Below, one piece after another: positions 1 through 7,410 of a DNA stretch of 64,000 nt (within the stretch, counting starts at the first letter, position 1; every line of letters starts with the position of its first letter). Source of the DNA: Clostridia bacterium. Lineage in GTDB: Bacteria; Bacillota; Clostridia; Oscillospirales; CAG-272. The DNA lies in contig JAFYOX010000003.1 in the NCBI GenBank assembly GCA_017547755.1, positions 1-64,000 on the forward strand, given 5' to 3'. The position numbers and the translations under genes were made by a program. The notes beneath the pieces were generated by a model. The model saw nothing but the letters and a program-made list of their open reading frames with translations, searched no databases and was not told the DNA's origin.

Positions 1-120
1 CATTTCGGTTTCTACGACTTCTACGAACTTGCTTGCCGGTGCCTTGCACAGAGGGCACTTTTCGGGAGCGGTATCACCAACTACTACTTCACCACAGATA
101 GAGCACTTCCACTTTTTCAT
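1..120 (-). CDS. Rubredoxin-like iron-sulfur protein, N-terminal part (runs off the window)
   Basis: The first 40 residues are visible, starting at the ATG at 118-120, which is preceded by AAAGGAG. Two CxxC pairs, C6-x2-C9 and C22-x2-C25, form a rubredoxin-type Fe(SCys)4 knuckle, and the KCPLCKAP stretch is typical of the rubredoxin domains attached to rubrerythrin-like or flavoprotein partners. The sequence continues past the knuckle with VVETEM, so a second domain (ferritin-like, or a flavin reductase) may follow outside the window. The family role is electron transfer, often in peroxide or oxygen detoxification in anaerobes. The 3' part is missing because of the window edge, not because of a break. 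Confidence 0.8.
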   Translation of the reverse strand, partial: MKKWKCSICGEVVVGDTAPEKCPLCKAPASKFVEVVETEM

Positions 121-251
121 ATTCTTAATCTCCTTTGAGTTCTTTTTTGATTTTATTTTTATTATTGAGACTGTGTCTCTGTTCTTGTGACTATATTATA
201 TCACAGAATCCCAGAATGTCAATAGGTTTTTCGAATTTTTTTATAAAAAAA

Positions 252-298
252 TTAAAAAGACACGGTACCGGAGTCCTCGCTCCATTTCCGTGTCTTTT
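252..298 (-). terminator. Intrinsic terminator overlapping the end of the 59-aa gene
   Basis: Arms AAAAGACACGG (255-265) and CCGTGTCTTTT (288-298) pair perfectly over 11 bp. On the minus strand the stem is followed by TAATTTTTTTA. The stem contains the last codons of the small gene. Confidence 0.75.
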
Positions 299-431
299 GA
301 CGGTTGTATGCCTTCGGGTTTTCGGGACGTCTCGTCACCGGATTCAGGCTGCCCCAGGTGTTCCGCTTCTGCGCGTTGAGTTCCTTCTGCTTCTTCTTCG
401 ACAGTTTTTCGTAGGGGATGTACTTTTCCAT
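252..431 (-). CDS. Small basic conserved protein, 59 aa
   Basis: This 60-codon frame has no long homologous domain that I can name. It begins MEKYIPYEKLSKKKQ and contains TWGSLNPVTRRPENPKAYNR. From memory this motif recurs in short, Lys/Arg-rich, uncharacterised proteins of Clostridia. A Shine-Dalgarno-like AAAGGAGAACGC precedes the ATG at 429-431. The protein is very basic, has no signal peptide or membrane segment, and could be nucleic-acid associated; that is inference. The last codons, including the stop at 252-254, lie inside the left arm of an intrinsic terminator, so the coding sequence and its terminator overlap. Confidence 0.65.
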   Translation of the reverse strand: MEKYIPYEKLSKKKQKELNAQKRNTWGSLNPVTRRPENPKAYNRQKTRKWSEDSGTVSF

Positions 432-550
432 AGCGTTCTCCTTTTACTTACAATATATCGGTTCTTCGTACGCTTATATTATATCACACATCGCCTCATT
501 TGTCAAGCATGATTCCTCGGAGTGACTTCAAACCGCCCGTCTGTCCGTTC

Positions 551-602
551 AAAAGCTTTTGAAAAGGATTTGGGAGAAACTTTTTTTGCAGAAGTTTCTC
601 CC
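551..602. repeat. Dispersed hairpin unit, copy 1
   Basis: AAAAGCTTTTGAAAAGGATTT is followed by a hairpin with arms GGGAGAAACTT (572-582) and AAGTTTCTCCC (592-602). The same layout recurs at 5965, 12142, 23558 and 36248, and in reverse at 11846, 24883 and 44334. It lies just beyond the stop of the glycosidase gene ending at 610. It lacks a good U-tract after the stem on the minus strand, so it is not a textbook terminator. Confidence 0.7.
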
Positions 603-609
603 AAAAACA

Positions 610-1716
610 TTACTTGTTCTTCCCTTCCCGCTTTTCCGCGAGGTCGCAGTAGCGGCGGATCAGCTTCGTTTCGTTCGGATCGTACGGATAGCCGTTGAAG
701 CGGTAGAGATCGTGCTGCCATTTGGTCAGGTCGAGTTTTCCGTCCATGAACGCCGGATTGCGGAAATAGCCGCCCCAAGGCTCGAACGTCTGCGAATAGC
801 CCTGCATCAGACCCCAGCTGTAGGAACCGATCTTTTCGAGGTAGAACAGCGGGAAGATTTCCTTATAATTGTTGTCGTTCAGGCGGTTCAGCCATTCGTT
901 GTTGATCAGCGGACGGTCGAAATTGTCCCGGAGAAGCTCGATCAGCGGGATCATGTTCGTGTACGGACCGTAATAGTGGAACGTGATGACGTCCGACAGC
1001 TCCGCCGCGCGGCGTTCGATCGGCGACATCTGATCGATCGACGTCGATACGCGCCAGATGTCCGCCGTCAGCGGCTGTTTTACCCCTTTTTCGCGGAGGA
1101 TCTCAAAGAATTTCTCCATCGCGTGCAGGCTCATCGTGCCGCGGTTGCTGTTGCCCGGCTCGTTCCAGACATCCCAGATCTGAATGCGGTCGTCCTGACC
1201 GTACTTTTCCGCCAGTTCCGCGGCCATTTCGTAATACTTCCCCTCGTACTCCGGATCGTCGAGAAGCATATACCCCGGTTCGCTGTAGTCGCCGGTATGC
1301 GGTCCCTGCCGGATGCCGCTGTGATACCCCCAGTCGACCTTCTGTTCGCCGAACACCACCGGTCTGAACCGGCTTTTCGGGACGGTGCAGTCGTTGCCGA
1401 GGCAGACCATCACGCGGATGCCGTGCTTATCGGCGAGGGTCAGATATTCTTCGAAATTTGCCATGAATGCGTCGTGTTCGAAGCACCATGCCTCAAACTG
1501 AACGATCATCCGGTACGCGTTGAATCCCAGTTCCTCTGCGATACCGAATTCGTAATCGATCTGTTCCGCCACTTCCGCGTGGCCGTATTCCTGCCAGATC
1601 GCAATGCGGTTCACGCAGTTCGCCGGATAGCCGCACCATCCGCGGATCCACGGCTGGGCATTGTACCATTCCCATGCCTGCGCGGATGTCCACTGCCCTT
1701 TTGCAAGACTCTTCAT
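610..1716 (-). CDS. GH5-like (clan GH-A) glycoside hydrolase, cellulase/xylanase type
   Basis: 368 residues, starting at the ATG at 1714-1716 behind AAGGAG; an upstream in-frame start at 1773 has no such site. The sequence is a single TIM barrel. IQIWDVWNEPGN carries the conserved acid/base Glu at the end of beta-4, and LINNEWLNR supplies the likely nucleophile Glu near beta-7. There is no signal peptide, so it probably acts on short oligosaccharides in the cytoplasm. The exact substrate cannot be read from sequence; related proteins are often annotated 1,4-beta-xylanase or cellulase-family hydrolase. It is divergent from an XRE regulator, which may control it. Confidence 0.75.
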   Translation of the reverse strand: MKSLAKGQWTSAQAWEWYNAQPWIRGWCGYPANCVNRIAIWQEYGHAEVAEQIDYEFGIAEELGFNAYRMIVQFEAWCFEHDAFMANFEEYLTLADKHGIRVMVCLGNDCTVPKSRFRPVVFGEQKVDWGYHSGIRQGPHTGDYSEPGYMLLDDPEYEGKYYEMAAELAEKYGQDDRIQIWDVWNEPGNSNRGTMSLHAMEKFFEILREKGVKQPLTADIWRVSTSIDQMSPIERRAAELSDVITFHYYGPYTNMIPLIELLRDNFDRPLINNEWLNRLNDNNYKEIFPLFYLEKIGSYSWGLMQGYSQTFEPWGGYFRNPAFMDGKLDLTKWQHDLYRFNGYPYDPNETKLIRRYCDLAEKREGKNK

Positions 1717-1806
1717 AGTGATTCTCCTTATGTGATTTATTCGGATGTTCTCAATCAGACCGTGAGCGCTCAATTGCCGATTGAGAAAGATATACGGTGC
1801 CGTTGA

Positions 1807-1856
1807 TTGCCAAACCGGAGGTTTTCCGGTATAATAGAGACAGCAAAACCGGTTTT
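1807..1856 (+). promoter_or_regulatory. Promoter with two palindromic operator candidates, upstream of XRE gene 1
   Basis: TTGCCA (1807-1812), a 17-bp spacer and TATAAT (1830-1835) form a sigma-A promoter. The spacer holds an inverted repeat ACCGGA/TCCGGT (1814-1819 and 1825-1830). A perfect 12-bp palindrome AAAACCGGTTTT sits at 1845-1856, around the expected start of transcription. Both share the core CCGG, suggesting autoregulation by the XRE protein; this is inference. Confidence 0.65.
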
Positions 1857-1880
1857 GATTCTGTTTGATGAGGAATTTAT

Positions 1881-3071
1881 ATGAAACTTTATATCGGTGA
1901 AAATCTGAAAAAGCTCCGCGAGGAAAAGAAAGTCACGCAGGACACCCTCGCGGAATACCTCGGCGTGACCTATCAGGCGGTCAGCCGCTGGGAAAACGGG
2001 CAGGCGTACCCGGACATCGAGCTATTGCCGGAAATCGCACGGTTCTTTGCGGTAAGTCTTGAAGAACTGATGGGATGCGAAAACGGCGAGAAGGAAGCGG
2101 AACAGAAAGCCATCCGGCTCTCCAATCAGCGATGGGACCGGGACGTTGACCGGAAGGAGCTTCTGCGGGAACTGCACGAACTGGAACGGCAGTACCCGAA
2201 CAACTGGGAGATCAAAAAAATGATCTGCTCTGTGCTCGCCGACCCGGTGCCGGAAAACATCGAAGAATATCTGCCCGAGCTGCACCGGTACGGACGCGCC
2301 GCGATCGAGCATTTCCGTCCGACTCCGGAAGATGAACGGCTGTTTCTGTGGCTCTGCCGGACAATGGTCCTCGCTCTTCCCGAAGAAGAGCTGGACGAAT
2401 GGCTCATCTATCTGCGCGATGACGGAGATTTCTTCAACCACCGGAATCAGGTGCTGAAAATCCGGCATCAGGACCGCAGGGAGCTGGAAAAAGCCCGACA
2501 TTATGAAAGCGAGCAGAAACTCCGGTACCTCCGGGAACTGACGAACTTCGGACTGATTCCGGAAACAGTGGATCCGAAAGGCAGTATTCTCCTGAACGAA
2601 CGCATCGAACGTATCTATGACGCCGCCATCGGAACGCCGTATATCCGGGACGGGATCGTTCACAATTCCATTGACCTGTATGAACGGGCGAACAATCTGT
2701 TCGATCTGTCGTTCGGGTACTGCGGTTCGTGGCTGTGGCAGGGGACAAAGCAGGAAGTCACCGACGGACTGGCTGCCCTTGAAAAAGCCGTGAATTATAC
2801 TCTTCTCTATGCGGACGCACTGAAAGGCGAACGGTTCGACAGCGAAAATCCGTATTTTGAACCACAGGAAATCCGGGCAGATCTGCTGCGGTTTCAGGAT
2901 ATGAACGGAAGGCGTGAGACCTTCGTCCGCGAAAAAAGCATCGACTGGGCGCTCGGATATCGCACGCATTATCCCGATGCCGTCCGGGAAACGGAGGAAT
3001 TTCAGGCGCAGTTTGCACGGCTTGAAGATAAAAAGGCCGAACTCATCGAATACTGGCGTGACCGTCCGTGA
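1881..3071 (+). CDS. XRE-family regulator with long helical (TPR-like) C-terminal domain
   Basis: 396 residues. Residues about 6-60 are a Cro/C1-type helix-turn-helix (LREEKKVTQDTLAEYLGV, then AVSRWENGQAYP). The remaining 330 residues are helical and include a pattern like RQYPNNWEIKKMI that recurs in the other two XRE proteins of this window (8916 and 13600), consistent with a TPR-like sensor. GATGAGGAA precedes the ATG. The promoter carries two CCGG palindromes, which points to autoregulation. Its stop codon directly abuts the stop codon of the next, convergent gene (TGA-TCA), with no room for a terminator between them. Confidence 0.85.
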   Translation: MKLYIGENLKKLREEKKVTQDTLAEYLGVTYQAVSRWENGQAYPDIELLPEIARFFAVSLEELMGCENGEKEAEQKAIRLSNQRWDRDVDRKELLRELHELERQYPNNWEIKKMICSVLADPVPENIEEYLPELHRYGRAAIEHFRPTPEDERLFLWLCRTMVLALPEEELDEWLIYLRDDGDFFNHRNQVLKIRHQDRRELEKARHYESEQKLRYLRELTNFGLIPETVDPKGSILLNERIERIYDAAIGTPYIRDGIVHNSIDLYERANNLFDLSFGYCGSWLWQGTKQEVTDGLAALEKAVNYTLLYADALKGERFDSENPYFEPQEIRADLLRFQDMNGRRETFVREKSIDWALGYRTHYPDAVRETEEFQAQFARLEDKKAELIEYWRDRP

Positions 3072-4058
3072 TCATTCCAGCAGATTCTTCCGCAGTTTCG
3101 CAATCGTCTCCGGCGTCACACCGCAGGACAGCAGATACGCTTCCGCGCGGCTCTGCGGCGTTCCGTCCTCATCGTACGTGCGGAGCTGTTCTTCGAACGC
3201 GGAAAACAGGCTGCTGTTCCGTTCCCGGTTTCCCCAGATCGAGAGTGAAGTCAGTTCGTAGTCGAGGATGAGGTCGTCCTCCGGCACACCGAGCAGGGCT
3301 TCGAGCAGGTACGCGATCGTACCCGTACGGTCGGCGCCGCCCCAGCAGTGGTAATAGAGCGGATAGGCGGTTTCGTCCGCGAGAAGGTCAAAAACGGCTT
3401 TGGTGACCGGTTTGTGGACGTCCTCAAGGAATTCCGCGTACGCACGCACCGGAATGAGGCGGAAATCCACCGTTCTGCCGAGCGGACTTTCCGTCACTTT
3501 CCCGACCGCTTCTCCGCGGAGGTCGAGATCGGTTTTGATGTGCAGTTCGTCAAGCATCGTGCGGATGCCCGCACCGGTGATCGTGACGTGCGTGTCCATC
3601 TCTGAGCCGCGGTAGATCAGCCCCTGCTTCATGCGGCGTCCGCCAGCGGTGCGCCATCCGCCGTTGTCGCGGACATTCGTAATCCCGTCGACGGCAATCC
3701 AGCGCGGCGGGGTGCCGTCCGTCGTGAACGTGAACACTTCGCTGTCGTTCACCTTCCAGTAATAGGTCTGACCGATCCGGAGATTCGCGACGGACAGCGA
3801 CGTCTCCGTCGTCTGTCGGACGTACGCACCGGCGAAATCCGGACGGTCGGACAGTGAAAACCGCGACAGCGTACGTGCGGTCTCCCAGAAAAATTCCGCG
3901 CGCGGCGGGACGGAACAGTCCTCCCCGGTGCGCTGAAGGTTCAGCCAGTCGAACGGCGCGGACGCTTCTCCCGTACGGATCCGCCGCCGGAATCCGCTCT
4001 GCTCCGCAGTCTGTATCATCAGTTCGGCATGGTTTTTCGGATAAAGCAGCCTGGTCAT
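3072..4058 (-). CDS. Tyrosine-phosphatase-like protein (Y_phosphatase3 type) with N-terminal FN3-like domain
   Basis: 328 residues from the ATG at 4056-4058. The open frame runs upstream to 5012, but that extension is only the antisense of the nucleoside hydrolase gene and has no promoter of its own; a promoter sits 37 bp upstream of 4058. The catalytic loop HCWGGADRTG gives C238 and R244 of the CX5R motif. DLRGEAVG is the conserved strand that follows the N-terminal NVRDNGGW motif. Residues about 40-115, with the WKVNDSEVFTFTTDG stretch, look like a fibronectin type III fold, as in secreted members, yet no signal peptide is present. It is convergent with the XRE gene with zero spacing. Confidence 0.8.
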   Translation of the reverse strand: MTRLLYPKNHAELMIQTAEQSGFRRRIRTGEASAPFDWLNLQRTGEDCSVPPRAEFFWETARTLSRFSLSDRPDFAGAYVRQTTETSLSVANLRIGQTYYWKVNDSEVFTFTTDGTPPRWIAVDGITNVRDNGGWRTAGGRRMKQGLIYRGSEMDTHVTITGAGIRTMLDELHIKTDLDLRGEAVGKVTESPLGRTVDFRLIPVRAYAEFLEDVHKPVTKAVFDLLADETAYPLYYHCWGGADRTGTIAYLLEALLGVPEDDLILDYELTSLSIWGNRERNSSLFSAFEEQLRTYDEDGTPQSRAEAYLLSCGVTPETIAKLRKNLLE

Positions 4059-4094
4059 GGTTATCTCTCCCGTTTTCGTTGATTGTATGGGATT

Positions 4095-4124
4095 ATTATA
4101 CCACCGTCCCGCAAATTTTGTCAA
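4095..4124 (-). promoter_or_regulatory. Sigma-A promoter for the phosphatase gene
   Basis: On the minus strand TTGACA (4119-4124) and TATAAT (4095-4100) are separated by 18 bp. The promoter is back to back with the one at 4143. Confidence 0.75.
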
Positions 4125-4142
4125 TCCCAAACAAAAATCCTC

Positions 4143-4172
4143 TTGACAACGGATGGCTTTATCGGTTAAAAT
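4143..4172 (+). promoter_or_regulatory. Sigma-A promoter for the nucleoside hydrolase gene
   Basis: TTGACA (4143-4148) and TAAAAT (4167-4172) are 18 bp apart. Its -35 box is 18 bp from the -35 box of the divergent promoter, so RNA polymerase footprints overlap. Confidence 0.7.
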
Positions 4173-4217
4173 GGTGGTAACATCCAACGGAAATATTTCA
4201 TGATCGGAGGAAATCCC

Positions 4218-5162
4218 ATGTATCACGACTACAATATGGAGAAAATCCTTGACCACATCCGCACCTGTCCGAAGAAAAAGTTCATCCTCGACACCGACAC
4301 GTACAACGAAATCGACGACCAGTTCGCCATCACCTACGCGATGCTGTCCGACGACATCGACCTCCTCGCGCTGACCGCAGCTCCCTTTCTGAACAGCCGT
4401 GCAAAATCCGTCGAAGAAGGCATGGAAAAAAGCTACGAGGAAATGGTGCGTGTCCGCGATCTCGTGGATCCGGACGGCACGCGGAACATCCCCTGCTATC
4501 GCGGTTCCCGGAATTACCTGAAGAACATCATCACGCCGCAGCCCAGCGAAGCCGCCGAAAACATCGTACGTCTCGTGCATGAAGCCGACGACATCGTGTA
4601 CATCGCCGTCATCGGATGCTTCACGAACGTCGCGTCCGCACTCCTGCTCGATCCGTCGATCATGGACAAGGCGGTCATCATCATGATCGGTGCGAACAAA
4701 TTCGAACACGGCGACGCCAACGAATTCAACCTCATGCAGGACCGCGCGGCGGCAAGAGTCATCTTCGAATGCGGTGTACCGCTGGTCGTTCTTCCGGCAT
4801 TCGACTGCACGGAACGACTGTACATGACCAACGGCGAGCTCATGTATTTCCTCTGGAACAAAGCCGGAAAGATCGGCAATTACCTCTGCGACATCTTCAA
4901 TAAGGACGAACATTTCCCGGACGACGAGGACAACAACTGCTTCAGCCGTCAGCGTTCGATCTGGGACATCGGCTCCGTCGCATTCCTGCGCAAAGCGGAC
5001 AAGCTCTGCCACGTCAACGTCGTTCCCGCACGGACGATCGACGCAAAGGGCGTATGGCGCGATCTCAATGACGGACGCGATATGATCTACATCGACTGGT
5101 TCCGCCGGAACGAAGTTCTGTCGGACTTCTACACGGTCGTGCGGAAAGCGGATCTGAAATAA
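4218..5162 (+). CDS. Nucleoside hydrolase (inosine/uridine-preferring family)
   Basis: 314 residues from the ATG at 4218, placed 7 bp after CGGAGG; the earlier ATG at 4200 has no ribosome site. The family hydrolyses the N-glycosidic bond of ribonucleosides to free base and ribose, using a Ca2+ held by an N-terminal Asp cluster. That cluster is visible as DTDTYNEIDDQFA (D25, D27, D33, D34). It is two residues longer than the canonical DTDPGxDD, marking a divergent clade, so the substrate may not be a common nucleoside. AVIGCFTNVASALL matches the conserved core strand. It is a single-gene unit with its own promoter and terminator. Confidence 0.85.
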   Translation: MYHDYNMEKILDHIRTCPKKKFILDTDTYNEIDDQFAITYAMLSDDIDLLALTAAPFLNSRAKSVEEGMEKSYEEMVRVRDLVDPDGTRNIPCYRGSRNYLKNIITPQPSEAAENIVRLVHEADDIVYIAVIGCFTNVASALLLDPSIMDKAVIIMIGANKFEHGDANEFNLMQDRAAARVIFECGVPLVVLPAFDCTERLYMTNGELMYFLWNKAGKIGNYLCDIFNKDEHFPDDEDNNCFSRQRSIWDIGSVAFLRKADKLCHVNVVPARTIDAKGVWRDLNDGRDMIYIDWFRRNEVLSDFYTVVRKADLK

Positions 5163-5170
5163 CAGAAAAT

Positions 5171-5200
5171 GCCCCTGACGGATTTCGTCAGGGGCTGATT
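5171..5200. terminator. Bidirectional terminator
   Basis: Arms GCCCCTGAC (5171-5179) and GTCAGGGGC (5187-5195) form a 9-bp stem between convergent genes. TGATTTTTA follows on the plus strand and ATTTTC on the minus strand. Confidence 0.8.
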
Positions 5201-5201
5201 T

Positions 5202-5888
5202 TTATGCTTTTTGGTGGGATTTTCCCTTGTACCAGAACATCGCGTGCGCCAGAACACACTGCGCGGGATAATACGTCGCCACGCAGAGGGTATCGATGAT
5301 ATGCGGTGCATCCGCGAATACATAGAGGACCAGCATGAGGTCGGAGAAGAAGAACCAGAAACTTCCGACGGCAAGAAGAACATTCGTCACCGTATGTTCC
5401 CGCACGGCATTGCCGAACGCCTTGCCGACCATACAGGAAATGATCAGCGCGTAGCCGATGCAGATCCCCTTCATCACCGGATCGCCGAAGTCAAAGATCG
5501 GCGCGAGAAGCAGGAACAGTCCGGCTGCCGCAAAAACGATCCCCGCAATAAGCAAATCGGCTTTCCCGATCCGCTGCAGCTGCGTATAGGAAACCGCGTA
5601 GAAAATATGCCCGACGGCAAACAGAAGTGCGCCGCCGATGAAATTCACATTCAGCACGATATCCCCGAGCATGGCGAACACCAGCCCGACCACAAGAATC
5701 ACCGGAAACCGCAGCAGCTTCTTCCGCACGGAAATCAGATACGCCAGATTCAGTACGCCGAGCAGAACGAATCCGAAGCTCGTCAGTCCCTTGCGCCAGA
5801 GTCCGCCGCAGTCGAGATACCAGATCATCGACACCTGCACCAGTGCCGCCAGCACAAGATTCAGTATAAAGATCCCTTTATTCTTCAT
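5202..5888 (-). CDS. YhhN/TMEM86-family membrane protein (lysoplasmalogenase-like)
   Basis: 228 residues with about eight hydrophobic helices. Conserved family positions are visible: FAMLGDIVL early in the barrel, SDLMLVLYVF, and ATYYPAQCVLAHA near the C-terminus. Characterised relatives hydrolyse the vinyl-ether bond of lysoplasmalogens in the membrane, and anaerobic Clostridia commonly contain plasmalogens. The function here is by family only. AAAGGAAG precedes the ATG at 5886-5888. It is monocistronic and convergent with the nucleoside hydrolase gene. Confidence 0.8.
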   Translation of the reverse strand: MKNKGIFILNLVLAALVQVSMIWYLDCGGLWRKGLTSFGFVLLGVLNLAYLISVRKKLLRFPVILVVGLVFAMLGDIVLNVNFIGGALLFAVGHIFYAVSYTQLQRIGKADLLIAGIVFAAAGLFLLLAPIFDFGDPVMKGICIGYALIISCMVGKAFGNAVREHTVTNVLLAVGSFWFFFSDLMLVLYVFADAPHIIDTLCVATYYPAQCVLAHAMFWYKGKSHQKA

Positions 5889-5964
5889 TTGATATGCTTC
5901 CTTTTATTATGAATCTGCATGTATTATAATCAATCTGCACAGACTTTGTCAATCCTATTCGTCC

Positions 5965-6021
5965 AAAAGTTTTTGAAGATGGGGTTTGGGGAAGAAACTT
6001 TTTTCAAAAAGTTTCTTCCCC
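5965..6021. repeat. Dispersed hairpin unit, copy 2
   Basis: AAAAGTTTTTGAAGATGGGG leads into a 16-bp perfect stem: 5988-6003 pairs with 6006-6021 (arms begin GGGGAAGAAAC and end GTTTCTTCCCC). It lies between the YhhN gene and the 3' end of the aldehyde dehydrogenase gene. Confidence 0.75.
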
Positions 6022-6030
6022 AATAAATTC

Positions 6031-7410
6031 TTATTTCAAAAACATCCGCAGGAGTTTTTCGTTGATCGTCCGGTAGGGCTGGTAGCGCATCGGGAGATCC
6101 ATCCAGGTTTTCTTGTCCATGATGCTCTTGCTGTGTGAGAAGACGTCGAAGCCTTCGCGGCCGTGGTAGCTTCCCATGCCGCTTTCGCCGACGCCGCCGA
6201 ATCCCATTTCGCTCGACGAGAGATGAACGACCACGTCGTTCACACAGCCGCCGCCGAAGGAACAGCGTTCGGTGAGCGTACGGATGTGGACCTTATTTTC
6301 CGAGAAGACGTAGAACGCCAGCGGCTTCGGCTTTTCCGCCATCAGATCGATGATATCGCTGAGCTTTTCGTACGACAGAACCGGAAGGACGGGACCGAAG
6401 ATCTCTTCCTGCATCACCGCGTCGTCCCAGGTCACGTTGTCCATGACGGTCGGCGCGATGCGCAGTGCCGCGCGGTCAGTCTGTCCGCCGCAGACAACTT
6501 TTTCCGGATCCATCAGACCGCAGATGCGGTCGAAATGCTTCTCGTTGATGATCTTGCCGTAATTCGGATTTGCCAGCGGCATTTCTCCGAACTGCTTTCG
6601 GATCTGCGCGGCGATTTCCTGTACGAGACGATCCTTGACCGACGAATGGCAGAGGATGTAGTCCGGTGCCACACAGGTCTGACCGCAGTTGAGGAATTTT
6701 CCCCAGACGATCCGCTTTGCCGCCAGTTTGATCTTTGCGGTGCTGTCCACGATGCACGGGCTTTTTCCGCCCAGTTCCAGAACTGCGGGAGTCAGCGTTT
6801 CCGCCGTATGACGGAGGATTTCCCTGCCCACGTTCTGGCTGCCGGTGAAGAATACAAAGTCAAACTTCTTTTCCAGCAGACGCGCGTTTTCACGACGGCC
6901 GCCGGTAATGACCGCGACGTATTCCTCGCCGAAGCATTCCGTCAGCATCCGTTCGATCACATCGGACGTTGCGGGAGAATAGGCACTCGGCTTCACAACG
7001 GCGGTATTCCCTGCCGCGATGGCATCAACGAGCGGATCGAGCGTCAGCAGGAAAGGATAGTTCCACGGGCTCATGATCAGCACGTTTCCGTACGGAGACG
7101 GCTTTTTGTAGCTGACCGATGCAAAATTCGTGATCGGCGTGGGAACGATTTTGTCCGCCGCATAGGATCTCACGTGGCGGATCATGCAGCTGATCTCACT
7201 GAGAACGAGACCGGTCTCGCACATGAAGCCCTCAAAACGGCTCTTGCCGAGGTCGGCGTTCAGCGCCGCACCGATTTCCGGTTCGTATTTTTTCACGGCG
7301 GCGTACAGCTTTTTCAGCATTGCGATCCGGAAGGAAACCGGAAGAGTCGCGCCGCTCCGGAAATATCTGCGCTGTTTTGTCAGGATCTCATCAATATTCT
7401 GTATCGTCAT
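6031..7410 (-). CDS. Aldehyde dehydrogenase, ALDH3-like
   Basis: 459 residues from the ATG at 7408-7410, with GGAGAG upstream; the frame opens earlier but only inside the preceding gene. Catalytic residues are visible: general base E212 in LELGGKSP and nucleophile C246 in NCGQTC, with MSPWNYPF for cofactor binding. Length and the YHGREGFDVFSHSKS C-terminus fit the ALDH3/YwdH branch, which oxidises medium-chain or aromatic aldehydes with NAD(P)+. The start overlaps the 3' end of the alcohol dehydrogenase gene by 20 bp, implying translational coupling; the two enzymes probably act in sequence on one alcohol/aldehyde substrate. Confidence 0.9.
   Translation of the reverse strand: MTIQNIDEILTKQRRYFRSGATLPVSFRIAMLKKLYAAVKKYEPEIGAALNADLGKSRFEGFMCETGLVLSEISCMIRHVRSYAADKIVPTPITNFASVSYKKPSPYGNVLIMSPWNYPFLLTLDPLVDAIAAGNTAVVKPSAYSPATSDVIERMLTECFGEEYVAVITGGRRENARLLEKKFDFVFFTGSQNVGREILRHTAETLTPAVLELGGKSPCIVDSTAKIKLAAKRIVWGKFLNCGQTCVAPDYILCHSSVKDRLVQEIAAQIRKQFGEMPLANPNYGKIINEKHFDRICGLMDPEKVVCGGQTDRAALRIAPTVMDNVTWDDAVMQEEIFGPVLPVLSYEKLSDIIDLMAEKPKPLAFYVFSENKVHIRTLTERCSFGGGCVNDVVVHLSSSEMGFGGVGESGMGSYHGREGFDVFSHSKSIMDKKTWMDLPMRYQPYRTINEKLLRMFLK

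Noticed and set aside
559..1806. Long plus-strand frame opposite the GH5-like gene
   Set aside because: It is the antisense shadow of a gene with clear catalytic motifs; no ribosome site or known domain. The same applies to other long antisense frames, for example over the dehydrogenases, the cation ATPase, aspS, hisS and recG.
4059..5012. N-terminal 318-residue extension of the phosphatase frame
   Set aside because: It is antisense to the nucleoside hydrolase, lies upstream of the phosphatase promoter and has no family match.
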